NCBI GenBank assembly: GCA_030180135.1
Contig: CM058235.1
Coordinates: 16,950,720-17,014,719, forward strand
Source: Orychophragmus violaceus
Taxonomy: Eukaryota > Streptophyta > Magnoliopsida > Brassicales > Brassicaceae
DNA length: 64,000 nt
Reading direction: 5' to 3'
Shown: piece after piece, positions 23,276-34,639 of the stretch
Numbering within the stretch: the stretch's first letter is position 1
How the letters are laid out: each line of letters starts with the position of its first letter
Position numbers and translations under genes: made by a program
The notes under the pieces: generated by a model
The model's input: the letters and a program-made list of their open reading frames with translations, nothing else
Databases searched by the model: none
Told to the model about the DNA's origin: nothing

Positions 23276-23515
23276 CAGATGTGCTGAGCATGCGTATGCA
23301 AATGAATATATAAAACGAGATTAGATTGCCCCTTTCTAGAGCGAAGCGATAGGTTTACGTAAAACTAATATAAACATATTGATGATGTAAAGATATGTTA
23401 CATCACTCCTATACATAACACGAATCTATATAAGAAGAAGGTTTCCCTCATTATATCTCACCACAAAAATAAAAGATCTTGATCAAACTATATTTGAAAT
23501 ATTTCTATACTACAG
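23276..23515 (+). promoter_or_regulatory. Promoter of gene copy 2, cut off from its upstream module
   Basis: CAGATGTGCTGAGCATGCG resumes the conserved promoter straight after the LTR element. TATATAA is at 23427-23433, 83 bases before the ATG. The upstream repeat modules are now about 4.8 kb further away, so expression could differ from the sister copies. Confidence 0.6.
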
Positions 23516-23971
23516 ATGGCTCCACTTCTAGAGAGTGTTTACAATGTTTCTGGTAAGAGTGTACACTTAGACATTGGTCCTAAGTCGTTCGATATTGACA
23601 ATGATGAGTCTCAAGCAATCAATTGTCCTCTTACTACGAATGGGTACTCGAAGATTTATAAAGCTCAAGAAGAGGATCAAGCATATCTGCTGAAGTATGT
23701 CCTTCCCAATATCAAGCTTAATGATCCTCTAGGGAAGACGAATGGCGTTCCTGATTCCGCAGTCCGTCTGGAAACTCCTAAAAGTTTTCGTATAAGCATG
23801 TTTCCAAATGAAATGCATATATCATGCGATGCTAAATTTTTAGGGATCTATCAGCCAGATGGAAGTCCAATTTATTATAAATCCATTGTTGCAAGACACC
23901 TCCCGGCTGGAGGTATCAAAGTCACCGGAGGTGCGAATGCAGAAGAAGAGGATGAAGTTAAAGAAGCCTAA
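23516..23971 (+). CDS. Unrecognised 151-aa protein, tandem family copy 2
   Basis: Almost identical to the copies at 1166 and 45561. Residue 2 is Ala instead of Gly (ATGGCT against ATGGGT), matching the diverged copy at 58938, so Ala2 may be ancestral. Frame, promoter and 3' flank are intact. The acidic tail and the conserved internal segments (FDIDNDESQ at 25-33, YLLKYVLPNIKLNDPLGK at 57-74, GIYQPDGSPIYY at 110-121) are all kept. Function is unknown. The nearest upstream neighbour is an LTR ending 240 bases before the start, which could add or alter a promoter. Confidence 0.8.
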   Translation: MAPLLESVYNVSGKSVHLDIGPKSFDIDNDESQAINCPLTTNGYSKIYKAQEEDQAYLLKYVLPNIKLNDPLGKTNGVPDSAVRLETPKSFRISMFPNEMHISCDAKFLGIYQPDGSPIYYKSIVARHLPAGGIKVTGGANAEEEDEVKEA

Positions 23972-24561
23972 CACTGAGAACCAGCAAGACATGTCATTTG
24001 ACTAAGTCTCCTTTTCGCTTTTATTTCAGTCTTTGCCAATAATATTGTGGATTTATGCTCCTATCGTTTAGGGCACACCCACATTTCCTTTTTTTCTGCT
24101 TTCTGCTTCCAAGTTTGTAGGAGTTGAGACTCCATATGTAAATTAAAAATAAAACAATGAATAAAGGCATAATCTGTTTCCTTACTACATATAAATATAT
24201 GTTCTTTTCTTATATATTGTTTTGACTGAGACAACATTTATGGTGTTGTCGCTTCTTTTTTGGTTCCATGAAACTGTTTTCTCTTATAAAAAAAAGGCGA
24301 TCAAACAATCAAATTAGTGTTTATGAGTCTATATCCTACTGTGATTAATGCTTCAGGATTAAAATTAAGAATTTAAGCTAATTCAGAGACCTTTGAAGTT
24401 GCTTGTACAACAACAAACTGCCAAAAAAAATTGATATAAACTATGAATGTTCTTTTTAATTGGATTGTTATGCAATGTCTTTGAAATTATGCTAGTTCAT
24501 TCTCTAATAGGATGTAAATAACACATATTTGTATTGTCATTCATGTAAGTCAAAAGCTTTT
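23972..24561 (+). other. 3' UTR and flank of gene copy 2
   Basis: Same sequence as after copy 1, with an AATGAATAAAGGC polyadenylation signal near 24158. It ends at the boundary with a truncated Tat-like fragment (TCAACTCGATCAAAG). Confidence 0.6.
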
Positions 24562-25792
24562 TCAACTCGATCAAAGACTCGACAGTACGCAAGCGCCAAC
24601 TACTTGCCAAAAAAACCCTGAGCACCGATCAAAACCTAAGAAGAAGGGTAACTAGAAAATACTTGCGTTGAACCGATCAAGAGATCTCCTCACTCGCTCG
24701 GCGTGGATATCTGGCCACTTCTGAATCCCGTGTGCGACAAGCTTTTTAAGGTCCTCGTAAAATCCTTGCGGAGGTGGAACAGAAATAGGATGACGATCTG
24801 CAAGATTAAAAAACGAGTATGAGTTAGTCAATAAAAAAGAACGAGCAAAAGCATGTAACAAGTACTACCATGATAATGATTCCAACTCGTCATATACTGC
24901 CTCTCCGGGTCGGGAACCGATGCCTTACTAACTCGCACACAAAAGTACTGATCCTGCTAGGCATCCGTTTTTGATGGCTTCTCGATAACGAGCTTGAGAC
25001 CATATCGGGTCTCATGTTAACATAACGAGTCCCCGTAGTACCACTATTCACTGATATCGTCAAAATCTCTTCACAAAATCGAAGGCTCATTTCGACGTTG
25101 CACTACGCAGCCAGGGCCATAGCCCCGACCATGTTGTGTATCGCTGAAGGACAAAGTTGCAGAAACCTCAGGTGACTATCCTTGAACCATAAATCGTATA
25201 GGCATATCCAGCCCTCCAGGCAATACCAAGGCCTTTCGTCCTCTTCGGGTAGACGAAGTTTGAGCCTGGTAGCTCTAGCGCGAGCACAGTTTCTCACAAT
25301 CAACTTCAAATCATCCTCATCGCACGTCGTCTTAAGAACAACCCGAGGAGCCTGGGGCTTCGTCGGACCTTGACAGAACCGGAGAAGAGAGGCGAGCAAG
25401 GTATTTTCGTGGTCGTAGATATCACTCTTCAAAAGGACCAGCGCCTGCGAAACATTCTCTTCCTCATAATCCGAATCGACATCTACGAGAGAAGGAATCT
25501 GGATCCTCGGAAGACGACCATGATTGGCCAAAGAGCAAGCTCGGTCAATATCCCCCGTATGCATCCCCGACCTCACCAAAAAAACCATAAACTTCGCCTT
25601 GCGCACTCGGGGACCAACCAATTACTTTTGTTCGCTGAACAGACCTCACCAAGGTATCAGTCCATCCGACAGACGAACTAGATTGAGCCGAGTTCCCCTT
25701 CGATAGCCTCACCGAGTATCGATCATCATGCTCGGAAGTTAAACGGGAGTTTGAATCAACCCTTATTGCGAAAATATACAACAAACAAGACA
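24562..25792 (-). pseudogene. Antisense Transposase_28-like ORF fragment, with intron visible
   Basis: The + strand carries the left part of the Tat-like block, but the LTR is missing. On the minus strand the start codon is changed (FAI in place of FAM). The frame shifts near 25590, and about 60 bases are missing between KPTKPQAP and LLASLLR. The sequence reaches FKDSHLRF and then MSLRFCEEILTISVNSG after a frameshift near 25095. The intron (GTAGTACTTGTTAC ... TTAATCTTGCAG, about 24868-24800) separates it from a second exon with QGFYEDLKKLVAHGIQKWPD and ERVRRSLDR. This copy shows the gene structure best. It breaks at 25792 into another gene 3'-flank. Confidence 0.55.
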
Positions 25793-26290
25793 TGTATGCT
25801 CCTATCGTTTAGGGCACACCCACATTTCCTTTTATTTTCTGCTTTCTGCTTCCAAGCTTGTAGGAGTTGAGACTCCATATGTAAATTAAAAATAAAACAA
25901 TGAATAAAGGCATAATCTGTTTCCTTACTACATATAAATATATGTTCTTTTCTTATATATTGTTTTGACTGAGACAACATTTATGGTGTTGTCGCTTCTT
26001 TTTTGGTTCCATGAAACTGTTTTCTCTTATAAAAAAAAGGCGATCAAACAATCAAATTAGTGTTTATGAGTCTATATCCTACTGTGATTGCTTCAGGATT
26101 AAAAGTAAGAATTTAAGCTAATTCAGAGACCTTTGAAGTTGCTTGTACAACAACAAAGCGCCAAAAAATTGATATAAACTATGAATGTTCTTTTAATTGG
26201 ATTGTTATGAAATTATACTAGTTCATTCTCAAATGGGATGTAAATAACACATATTTGTATTGTCATGCATGTAAGTCAAAAGCTTTTTGA
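25793..26290 (+). other. Relic of a gene copy: 3' flank only
   Basis: ATGCTCCTATCGTTTAGGGC onward repeats 24055-24560 almost exactly, without any coding sequence before it. It reads through the point (CAAAAGCTTTTTGAA) where other copies are interrupted by the Tat-like fragment, so it shows the uninterrupted flank. Confidence 0.65.
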
Positions 26291-26789
26291 ATTACCTGTA
26301 CTGGTTTATTGTTGGAACTAAGCCTACCTTTTTAAGTTACCCAATATGCCAATTTATTAGCGTGTTATCACGTTTTCACAGCAAAATCCTTGCTAGAATC
26401 CTAAAGAAAATTACAAGTCCTTGAATGTGCATATATAACATCTTTTTATAAAGGGTAAGAACAGTTTGGAAAAGCATAGAAAAGGATTTCGAACACCAAT
26501 TTATATGAGCAACATGAATGGGGTTTTTTCTCACAATATAAACAATGTAAAGAACACAAGCAACCTAGCTTCTGAAATCGTCGGTTTATAACCAATATAA
26601 AAAGAAAAAAATATAACGGTTGAGTGCAAACAATTCATGCGAACTTATCCGACTTTATGTTATTTACGCGATGGAATAACATAACTTGCAAAAATATTGA
26701 AAGTTTTCTCTTTTTTTAACTTGAACTCGATTGAAAAATAGGTCATTTTATTAGGTGAAAATTACTCCTGCTAGTACAAATTTTAAGGT
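26291..26789. other. Distal 3' flank, no gene seen
   Basis: The sequence starting TGTACTGGTTTATTGTTGGAAC is shared with about 62510 and 53884, and ATATAACATCTTTTTATAAAGG with 46507, 54360 and 61717. It is therefore the distal part of the same duplicated unit. Confidence 0.4.
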
Positions 26790-28260
26790 TAATTACTAGA
26801 GTAGCGTTAGGTGTGTTTTTTACTAGAGTAGCATTCTATAATGGTTTAAAATACTATATTATCTTTTCCTTAACTTGTTTTTGTAAAGAAATAATATATA
26901 ATCATTAAAGTAAAATAAATAATTAATATACTTTTTAAAAAATAAATAATTAATATAAAATTCGTTTTTAAAAATAAATAATTAATATAAATTCATTTAA
27001 AAACAATTAATATAAATTCGTTTTTTTAAAATAAATAGTTAATATAAATTCTTTAAAAAAAAATAAATAGTAAGAAACTAATAAAAATAATTTTATAAAA
27101 AAATTATTTAAATACAAATTACAAATATTTTTTTATGGTTAATTTTTTTCTTTCAAAAAATAGAAAATATATTTTAAAAATAAATCATTTAAATAATAAA
27201 TTAACACAAATTATGTTTTGGCTAATTTTGTTTTTTTTTAAATTAAAAAATAAGAAATTAATACAACATAATTTTTTAATAAATATAAAATTTTAAAAAA
27301 TTGATAAAAAATATTTTTGTTGCTTATATTTTATTATTTTGATTTCGAAAACAAGAATTTAATATAAAAAAAAAAATAAAAAAAAACATTTAAATGAGAA
27401 ATTAATATAAACAAATTTCGTTGGTTATTTTTATTATTATATTTATTTTGTAAAAAATTTTAAAAAAAAAATTAATAACGAAATAATTTAATTAAGAAAT
27501 TAATTGAAAAAAGTTTTTTTGTTGGTTATCTTTTTTTTTGCCAAATATTGAATTTCTTAAGTGAATATTTAATTACCATAAACGGTTCCTAAAAATCAGG
27601 AAAAAAATCAGGCAACAATTATTCGAATTATATACATCTTCAATAAATCCGTAACATTAAAATCAATATCTAACATAACATAAATCCGTAACATTGAAAA
27701 CAAATCTAATACAAAGAGAGAAAGTCTGTAACATAGGAGTGCTACAATAGTAATTAATTTTAACAATTTTCTTTGTTGCGGACTTTAATAAATCTGTAAC
27801 ACGTAACACAAATCCGTAACATGAAATTCCAGATTTATTCAAAACTAAGAAAACAAATCTGGAAAATCTGCAAAAGTCTGCAACACGTTAATATAAATCC
27901 GTGCCACGTCAGCAAAAAAAGAAACAAATCTGCAACATGAGAACATAAATCTGTAACACGGTTAAAAATCTGTAATACTATGATGCTAGTATAGTAATTT
28001 TTCAAAACCTTCTAACGTGTTACAGATTTATAAAACTCTGCAACAAAGACAATAAATCCGCAACAAAAGAAAATAATTCTGTGCAGATTTATTAAATATG
28101 TAACAAAGAATGTCATAAATCCGTGCGGATTTATTATTTCGGGAAGGTGGCATTTTCGTAAATAAAGTTCATTTTTGCTGATGTGGAAATAAAATAGTAA
28201 TGGCATTCTTGTAATTATTTTTTTCCTAACAAGTACATGTAAGGTCATTTTAGACCAAAA
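26790..28260. mobile_element. AT-rich block, possible VANDAL/MULE-type element without inverted repeats
   Basis: The left part (26880-27560) is extremely AT-rich with alternating A and T runs. The right part (27640-28140) carries at least a dozen variants of AAATCYGYAACA, mostly in one orientation. No frame is convincing. Possible borders are ACTAGAGTAGCG (26795) and TAATTATTTTTTTCCTAAC (about 28214), neither proven. Classification as a transposable element is inference from the interruption of surrounding duplicated sequence and the motif array. Confidence 0.3.
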
Positions 28261-28365
28261 TATTAGCCTACAAAAATTAGAATCGCAGATGCTATTATAT
28301 TAATTAACATATGTTTTAGTACCACCACAGCTTTTTCCCTTTTATTAGTTCAAACAACTCTTAAC

Positions 28366-28600
28366 TAGTTTAGAACATTTTAACTACTATCCTGCGACTA
28401 ATCTCAACATCCATATACGATTATGGTAATGATCTCGCCACTATGTGGCGACTCTATGTGACTGACTAGTATAGTCACGGTTTAGTTGTAGACTATGGTG
28501 ACGTTTTGGCGTCTCTTCAGTGTCACTTTATGACTGTTTACTGACTGATCTAATGACTATGCAACGACTACGCAAGATATCCATATACCATTAATTGACG
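28366..28600. repeat. CACTA-type subterminal repeat zone
   Basis: Dense GACTAT, TAGTCAC and TGACTG motifs in both orientations lie just beyond the 3' end of a Transposase_24-like pseudogene. This is the arrangement of subterminal transposase-binding repeats in CACTA elements. I did not find a clear CACTA terminus. Between 28600 and 28970 nothing is recognisable. Confidence 0.35.
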
Positions 28601-28970
28601 ACTGTTACGTTTGAATGAAAATAAGAATTTGGTATTATTCCATTTGTCAAATTTACGATTTGGTAATTGGTGATACTTCAATTTGAATGATACAAGAAAT
28701 GTAAAAGACATTTGCTTCAAGAAAACATTGATAACTTTAATAATTTTGTGTTGCATATATATGCAAACGGTTATCTACATATGCAAACTCCAATATTAAG
28801 GAGTTTCGAATTCATACACCAAAAAGAAGTTCGGTAGGCAGAGCGACAAGTAACCTATGTTGCAGATGGAGTTAAGTTGTACATGTTGGAGGACGACCGT
28901 CTGTGTTGGCTGCTGGCCTATGAGTCTAAAGGAAGTCAATAAAATGTGGATCACTTTCCCGCTGATACTT

Positions 28971-30640
28971 TTATACCAAGGAAAGGCACTCGATCTTTTC
29001 CTTCTGCTCATTCGCAACTCGGGCGTGATCTGCTTCACGGGCAGCCTGCTCTTCGATTTTACGTTGACCTTCCTTCATTTGCACTTGCATGGCCACAAAC
29101 CCTGAAGAGTCTCCTGGATACTTGCGCTTGCCCCTAAAAAGAGACTATTTGAGGCTTCCAACTCTGTAAGGATTTTATCGTCTATCTGTCTCAGTGGCCT
29201 GTTATAATTAAATACACTCAGTGAAACACAATTAAATAAAGAACACGACATGACTTTATAAATGTGAATTGTAAGAAAATATTACTTTACCTCAAGAAAG
29301 ATGTTCTCATATTCATCTAGTGAGAGTTCTCGATGTCTCGAAGAAGCACCATCTGAAACTTATGAAGTCTCTCTATCTAGATCTAACAACTTCTCGTCTA
29401 CGATCTTTTGGAAAGTTGCAGAAATTTTCTCTACCTTCCGATCAACATACGTACCGTCTGCCTTTTATGTGTCTTGGTGAATACCTCACCAATATTAACC
29501 GGTCTTCCATATTCCTCTTCCTGCAGTGTTATACCTCAAACAAGGATTATTACAGAAATTTATAGTTGCAATGCTGTAACAAACATAAACAACAGATATA
29601 TAATAAAATTACTTGCCATTTCAAGCCTGATTTCTAGGTACGACTTGGGCCCCGAGAAATGGACGTGACGACCGAGACCTCCATGGTCAGACAAACGACA
29701 ACTGGCATAGGTCTTACTTTTATCCTTTGCTTCTTCAGTTTCTCAATAGTCGGACATCGTTTTCCATAGAGTCTCGCCGATCCACTTAGGTCGCTCTCGT
29801 TTAGTCCTCGCAGTGCTAACCATGTTTTTTAATCGTCGTTGACAGATCTCCTCGAAATATTGTTGAACTATCTCTGTTATCAAGGGATCCCAATGGTGGG
29901 TTTTCTAGAATACAGATAGAATAAGCATAGCATTAGTGAAAACAACACATCCAAGGTATATATGAAAGGTATAGGAGAGAAAACTGTGCAGCGAACTCGA
30001 GAAAATATCTTTATGAATTGTCACGAGGCACATGTGACCAGCTATATTATGGTTTATCAAAAAAATTTGTAAATTTTTTTGTAATCTTCCGAACTAATTT
30101 TGATCCTCTGTCACGAGTAAACCTGAAATATGTACAAGATTAACATCTTAACCATCAGAGACTCGAACTCATCAGATCATCATAACTCATAAGCAAACCA
30201 ACAGTCAGATTCGTAAACAAACTAGACGGTTTAAAATCACACCATTTCGAAAGGAAAAAGACAAGAACAAAAAACCCATACAAAGAATATCAACAGCTGA
30301 AGAAACAGTACATGACAATAGACATACCAAGTCGTGTTTGGCATCGGTGCGGGAGAGAGTACGGTGGTAAACGTTTCCTTGTATGGCACCCGAAGCAGAG
30401 CATTCGGAGCCCGCAGTGTGTTCTCCTCGAGGTCCGGCAAAATCTGAAAAGATTCGTCGAGGAAGCTGTGACCTTCAGAAGATGGATGACTCTGAGCCTG
30501 AGATTGGTAAACTGGCGAAGGTTGGGCAGCCTCAACAGGACTCTGGTTGTTCTGGACTTCTTCTGACACCGGCGAAGCTTCGACTTCAGGTTGATTAGTA
30601 GTCGAGTTCTGGAATAGTTTTCTTGGCGGTGGATAGTCAT
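28971..30640 (-). pseudogene. CACTA (En/Spm, Ptta) transposase-like gene, Transposase_24 type, multi-exon and broken
   Basis: Four exon-like pieces can be read on the minus strand with plausible splice sites. 30640-30328 is Pro/Gln/Ser-rich and ends LRVPYKETFTTVLSPAPMPN, with donor G/GTATGT. 29904-29613 contains WDPLITEIVQQYFEEICQRR and KWIGETLWKTMSDY. 29520-29291 contains EEYGRPVNIGEVFTKTHKR. 29198-28971 ends with KRKYPGDSSGFVAMQVQMK and an EEQAAREADHARVANEQKE coiled segment. The pattern matches plant Transposase_24 proteins of CACTA elements, which bind element ends rather than cut. It is disabled: a TGA replaces a Trp after KTMSDY, and there are frameshifts after THKR and at the start of the last exon, plus a TAA after LDRETS. 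The 5' end is fused to a Tat-like fragment at 30640. Confidence 0.65.
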
Positions 30641-30642
30641 GT

Positions 30643-31645
30643 ACATGTACTGCCTCTCCGGGTCGGGAACCGATGCCTTACTAACTCGCACACAAAAGTA
30701 CTGATCCTGCTAGGCATCCGTTTTTTATGGCTTCTCGATAACGAGCTTGAGACCATATCGGGTCTCATGTTAACATAACGAGTCCCCGTAATACCACTAT
30801 TCACTGATATCGTCAAAATCTCTTCACAAAATCGAAGGCTCATTTCGACATTGCACTACGCAGCCAGGACCATAGCCCCGACCATGTTGTGAATCGCTGC
30901 AGGTCAAAGGTTGGATATTGCTATCCTCCTTTTTCACAATAGGCGACGAGCAACCTCGGTAGGGGAAACCTCAGGTGACTATCCTTGAACCATAAATCGT
31001 ATAGGTATATCCAGCCCTCCGGACAATACCAAGGTCTTTCGTCCTCTTCGGGTAGACAAAGTTTGAGCCTGGTAGCTCTAGCGGGAGAACAATTGCTCAC
31101 AATCAACTTCAAGTCATCCTCATCGCATGTCGTCTTAAGAACAACCCGAAGAGCCTGGGGCTTCGTCGGTTTCTTTAACTTAGCCAGGATTTTATGTGCC
31201 CTATTATTCCTCCGAGAAGACTTCTCGGACCTTGACAGAACTGAGGGAAGAGAGGCGAGCAAGGAATTGTCGTGGTCGTAGATCTCACTCTTCACAAGGA
31301 CCAGCCCCTGTGAAACCATCTCGTCCTCATAATCCGAATGGAAATATAAGAGAGAAGGAGTCTGGATGCTCGGAAGACGACCAGGATTCGCCGAAGAGAA
31401 AGCTCGGTCAATATCCCCCGTATGCATCCCCGACCTCACCAAAAACCAGAAACTTCGCCTTGCGCACTCGAGGACCAACCAATTACTTTTGTTCGCTGAA
31501 CAGACCTCACCAAGGTATCAGTCCGTCCGACAGACGAACTAGACTGAGCCGAGTTCCCCTTCGATAACCTCACCGAGTATCGATCATCATGCTCAGAAGT
31601 TGAACGGGAGTTCGAATCAACCCTCATTGCGAAAATATACAACAA
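30643..31645 (-). pseudogene. Antisense Transposase_28-like ORF, broken copy
   Basis: The start MLYIFAMRVDSNS is intact at 31645, but the frame shifts near 31440 (after AQGEVSGFW). A second stretch (31478-30921) runs from CARRSFWFLVRSGMHTGDID through DERPWYCPEGWIYLYDLWF to VAYCEKGG and then shifts again; the third piece (MSLRFCEEILTISVNSG) is in another frame. It has the longer variant with PLPRLLVAYCEK. Confidence 0.55.
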
Positions 31646-32041
31646 ACAAGAACCTAGATAGAGAAAGCAGAAATTCTAGGGAGAAGGGATAACCAAGCAC
31701 CTGCGGAAGGAGGGAAATGAAGAACGGAGAGGACTGAGAGAAGTATTTATTATGGCGCATGAGTTTTTCGAGGAAGGCGCCATCATTAAACCTAGACGAC
31801 TCTTCAGCTTCTGGCGGTTTATAGGCATTTCATCATTACACCTAGGCGGCCCTTCGACTTCTGGTGTTTTATCCTAGAAGCATGTTCACCTTTCCAAGGA
31901 TCGAAACAACAATCAGAAAACGAGCATGCCCAAGTAAAACCGACCAAAGAACCACCGATCAGGTATCAACCTAACTAAAACTAACGCAATCCGCCGATTT
32001 CAGCAAAACTAAAGATCAACAAATTGGGGGAGGGGGCTTAG

Positions 32042-32689
32042 TGTTATACCTGGGTTTAGCACCCATCTACTTAGTCCGGCCCATACCTGCTCTATGGACT
32101 TTAATCGGCTCAACAAACAAAATGGGCCGATGAACAAAAACAGCTCACACAAAGCATGCTCGGATCAATTCACACTAGCCGCGTTCGGCTCGGCTCACGC
32201 TGAACTTTTCAGCTCGGCTTAGCTCGCGACCTTTGCTCAGCTCGGCTTAACTAATACGGCTCATTCTTCACGAGCTCGACAAGGAGTCAACGGCCCGTAC
32301 AAGAGGACGACTGTATATACTATAAATAGATAACTCTACTATTCATTAATGTAACTTTTTGGAATTTGTGCACTTCATTACTTTCTCTCTCTAGAAATTA
32401 AGCACATCTCGAATTGTACGCAAGCTCGTCTCTTGACGACCTTGCACCATCATGTTCTTCTGACGACCTAAGTCTGCTTCTTAGTAAACATAAACCTTGA
32501 CCCATAGATTTCACCTAACACGTTCATTCTAACCTGACAAGACGAGCATCTAGACCTTTGTGACGAACTCGGTTAACACAATCACTGAATAAAAAGTTAC
32601 AAAAAAACTCTCTCATTTTCAGTTCAAAAATTTGTACAGCAGACTGTTTAGTTTGGTTGGCTGCCCATTTGTTTAATCCATGTTTTACA
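32042..32689 (+). repeat. LTR of truncated Tat-like element
   Basis: TGTTATACCTGGGTTTAGC...TTTTACA with a TATAAATAG box near 32331 and the usual polypurine tract before it. Confidence 0.55.
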
Positions 32690-32789
32690 GATTGAAAGAT
32701 TTCTTTGTGAAACTTCCTCAATTGGGAAGGTTTAACTTAGCACCTCCTGAGCACTAGCTTCTTTCGCTAGAGATTTCGTTCGGGAATTT

Positions 32790-34194
32790 TTTGCGAAATG
32801 GTAAATATCATTAATAATAATGAATGTTCCAGCATTACAATTTGAAACAAGTTGTAACACCTAAAATTTTGGTCTCATGACAAAAAAAATTAAAAACATG
32901 GAAGCAAAAACATTCCCTATTCTGATACCTCTGCTTGGTAGCATTGGAGTCAAAATAGTGATAAGACGACTGGTACCCTGAAACCCACATGGCTAAGCTC
33001 GCAACCAGAGAAGGATGACCTCGAGAAGACAGAACACGCAAAAACTGTTTAGGAAGCTTATTCATCCGCCAACCTAGAGAAAGAGTCATTCCTCAACGAT
33101 GGCAAAGAGACCCGATCATCGACTATCCTCCACATCATCGGATCGACGCTCACATACACACCTAGATCCGATTCCATCCAGGGATTTCACTAACTCACGG
33201 AGCTTAATAGCGGCTATTCGATCTACCAAGAACAAAACACTCCCCGTTGTCGGCTAGAAAAGAGACCACGCATCACCACTCCGGAGCCTTACTACCTCCT
33301 CCTAAACCTTAAAAACGAGACCGTACTAAACCCGAGACGCCTAAACCAAAACACCAACCATCCACAAGCCTCATAGGTAACAAGCCAAACCAAGTCAAAT
33401 CTCAACATACGAATCACCGTATTAATTGCATAAGGTTCAGCAGATTCTATCCGGCTAGCTAAACCGAGCAGACATCTTAACCGCTTATTGGAAGCTCGGC
33501 AGTAACCCGGCAAGAGACCAACGTGGATGCATCTAATCCTCATCGAAGTTGAAGTCCGACACAACCGGAGGAGGACCGACTCGCCTCACGGATGAAGCGA
33601 AACATCGACTCCGGCCATCTAGAGAACACGCACGCTGGCGGATTCGCTAGACACACAACCCAGAAACTCCCTGCCACACCGCCACGAACGAAGACCTAGA
33701 CGCCGGCGGATGACGAAAGCGAAGCCACCGTTGACGTCACACGCCACCTCGTCAGCCGCCGCAGCTCGAATTTGGACCCGAAACACCCAACTTCCGCCGT
33801 GAAGACTCGGATCTGAGAACCCTCTGAAGAGTTTGACGGCGCCTTCCGGAGAAAGCGTCCCACCGCCCTCAAGCAGGAATCGCCCGCGGAGAAGAAACGC
33901 CGTCGCAGCCCGAGTCCAACGAACCACCGCGAAAAAAGTATTTCCGAGCATAACCAGATCCAAGAAAGTAGAACTTGCCGTCGACGACCATTAGCTTCTC
34001 ACCTTATGGAATTCTAGGAGCGCACGGAGCAGGGAATGACCCTCTCACGTCGCCGGAGGAAGCCGGCGAGAGGGCGGCACGCGCGGACGGAGGCGGATCT
34101 GGACTCTAAAGGCTTGGGAGAGAATGTTGTACGCGCGTGGTGTGACACGCGCTCTTATGTGTGTTGTATAGCTTTGGGAAACAAATTAATTAGC
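32790..34194 (-). mobile_element. Sadhu-like retroposon, copy 4, longest intact frame
   Basis: Same insertion as at 4504 and 8512: TTCGTTCGGGAATTT at 32775-32789 and TTTGTTCGGGAATTT (one change) at 34195-34209. On the minus strand a 114-codon frame (33963-33619) begins MDLVMLGNTFFAVVRW and is interrupted in the sister copies, so it is the best view of any ancestral reading frame. No reverse transcriptase or endonuclease is seen. Confidence 0.55.
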
Positions 34195-34209
34195 TTTGTT
34201 CGGGAATTT

Positions 34210-34530
34210 AAACTCCAAGAAATATGCACTATGCAAAAATCTTCGAAACCCAATCTAAAAGCAAACGGTTCCACCGAGAAAGATGGTTAGTCCAAGAAAT
34301 CTTTTAACATATAGACTAAATTTTAAAAATCTATATCCACTTGAATCCTCATGACATGTCTTTCACGGAGGCATGACATAGTCCATAATAGCATATCTAT
34401 CTCAACGTGAAGCATCGAAAAGCTTCGCCGGTGTCGTTGTGCAATGTCTTTGAAATTATGCTAGTTCATTCTCAAATAGGATGTAAATAACACATATTTG
34501 TATTGTCATGCATGTAAGTCAAAATCTTTT
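34210..34530. other. Flank of the Tat-like block and gene 3'-flank remnant
   Basis: 34210-34435 matches 14310-14540 (CGAAACCCAATCTAAAAGC). At 34441 it jumps to GCAATGTCTTTGAAATTATG, the distal 3' flank of the gene family, which then leads into the next Tat-like block. No gene. Confidence 0.5.
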
Positions 34531-34639
34531 TCAACTAGATCAAGGACTCGATAGTACGCAAGCGCCAACTACTTGCCACAAAAAACCCTCAGCACCGAGC
34601 AAAACCTAAGAAGAAGGGTAATGAGAAAATACTTGCGTC

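Larger units (their letters stand above)
30643..32689 (+). mobile_element. Truncated Tat-like element with LTR
   Basis: Begins abruptly at TGCCTCTCCGGGTCGGG, immediately after the CACTA pseudogene, so its left part (second antisense exon) is missing. It continues through the antisense ORF region and polypurine tract (AAATTGGGGGAGGGGG, about 32020) to the LTR at 32042-32689. Confidence 0.5.

Noticed and set aside
27640..28140. CRISPR-like or satellite array
   Set aside because: Motif spacing is irregular, copies are degenerate, and the context is a plant genome.
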